Assembly: GCA_016783945.1 (NCBI GenBank)
Contig: JADHVP010000018.1
Span: 1 to 40,771 of the forward strand
Reading direction: 5' to 3'
From: Ignavibacteria bacterium
Lineage (GTDB): Bacteria; Bacteroidota; Ignavibacteria; Tepidaquicellales; Tepidaquicellaceae
Length of the DNA: 40,771 bases
Below, piece by piece: positions 40,578 to 40,771 of this stretch. The notes under the pieces are model-generated. The model was given only the letters and a program-made list of their open reading frames with translations, was not told the DNA's origin and made no database searches. The stretch's first letter is position 1, and every line of letters starts with the position of its first letter. The position numbers were made by a program, and so were the translations under genes.

Positions 40578-40771
40578 ATGTACTCAAAATCTATTACTAA
40601 TAATAATCTCAAAAGGAATTTATTAGTAATTGCAATAATAATAAATCTATTTGCTATATACAATGTTTCTTTTTCACAAGGTAGAAGGCATTTAGATCCA
40701 TTCCAAACCGGGAACTACGTTTACAGTGATTCTCTCGGTGGTGAATTTAACGACTCGCTCAGAGCAATTGA
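40578..40771 (+). CDS. Secreted protein of unknown function, 3' truncated by window edge
   Basis: An ATG at 40578 opens a frame that runs to the window end (64 codons). The N-terminus is basic (MYSKSITNNNLKRN) with a hydrophobic segment (LLVIAIIINLFAIYNVSFSQ), a probable signal peptide cleaved after FSQ. The visible mature part, RRHLDPFQTGNYVYSDSLGG, is not recognisable. No good ribosome site is visible. It is divergent from the protease/barrel gene with a 169-base shared upstream region. Confidence 0.6.
   Translation, partial: MYSKSITNNNLKRNLLVIAIIINLFAIYNVSFSQGRRHLDPFQTGNYVYSDSLGGEFNDSLRAI

Overview
The window is AT-rich DNA from a Gram-negative bacterium. It carries lipid A genes (lpxB, lpxK, a DUF374 acyltransferase), a TonB protein, an outer-membrane barrel protein and a type IX secretion (T9SS) sorting-like domain. 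That combination suggests the Bacteroidota/Chlorobiota/Ignavibacteriota group. The lineage is inferred from gene content only; no rRNA gene is present.

Layout. (1) 1-866: 3' part of a family 9 (heptosyltransferase-like) glycosyltransferase gene on the + strand. (2) About 867-12791: an accessory island with nearly all genes on the - strand. It holds a triple-rhodanese protein, three toxin-antitoxin pairs (YafQ/DinJ-like, YoeB/YefM, ParE/RelE-like with an addiction-module antitoxin), an RraB-like protein, a pRiA4b ORF-3-like protein, a Fic protein, a 1246-residue type IIG restriction-modification enzyme with an embedded HUH (Y1 transposase-like) domain, and a DUF4268 nuclease-like protein. Both island edges show the same pattern: a decayed copy of the 3' end of the bordering housekeeping gene lies further inside (glycosyltransferase tail at 3265-3497, ribE tail at 11946-12085). 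In between, most genes are followed by a fold-back intergenic repeat with a shared core (TATGAAAAGTAGG in plus-strand reading), reminiscent of integron attC sites without an integrase. (3) 12792-26047: a dense same-strand run, smc - M42 peptidase - HAD phosphatase - methyltransferase - lpxB - DUF374 acyltransferase - lpxK - DUF4292 lipoprotein - EnvC-like - GT2 - ribD - ribE, with many 4-nt stop/start overlaps. It is probably one or two long operons for chromosome maintenance, lipid A, envelope and riboflavin synthesis. (4) 26084-34774: mostly single genes or short operons on the - strand. They include a membrane-anchored GH2-like protein lacking both catalytic glutamates, DUF454, RDD, a secreted beta-sandwich-like protein, a GNAT gene broken by an in-frame stop, a 2H phosphoesterase, a Cys-rich small protein, mntP with a long structured leader, a 36-codon membrane ORF and a c-type cytochrome. 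(5) 34822-40771: tRNA-Arg(UCU), a small lipoprotein, a TonB protein, a stand-alone T9SS-tail-like protein behind a sigma-54-type promoter, a large zinc protease/beta-propeller/beta-barrel protein, and the start of a secreted protein.

The points most worth following are the nested gene-tail duplications bounding the island, the attC-like cassette array, the HUH domain and REP-like palindromic repeats inside the restriction enzyme, the pseudo-glycosidase, and the structured mntP leader. All functional calls rest on reading motifs by eye; no database search was run.
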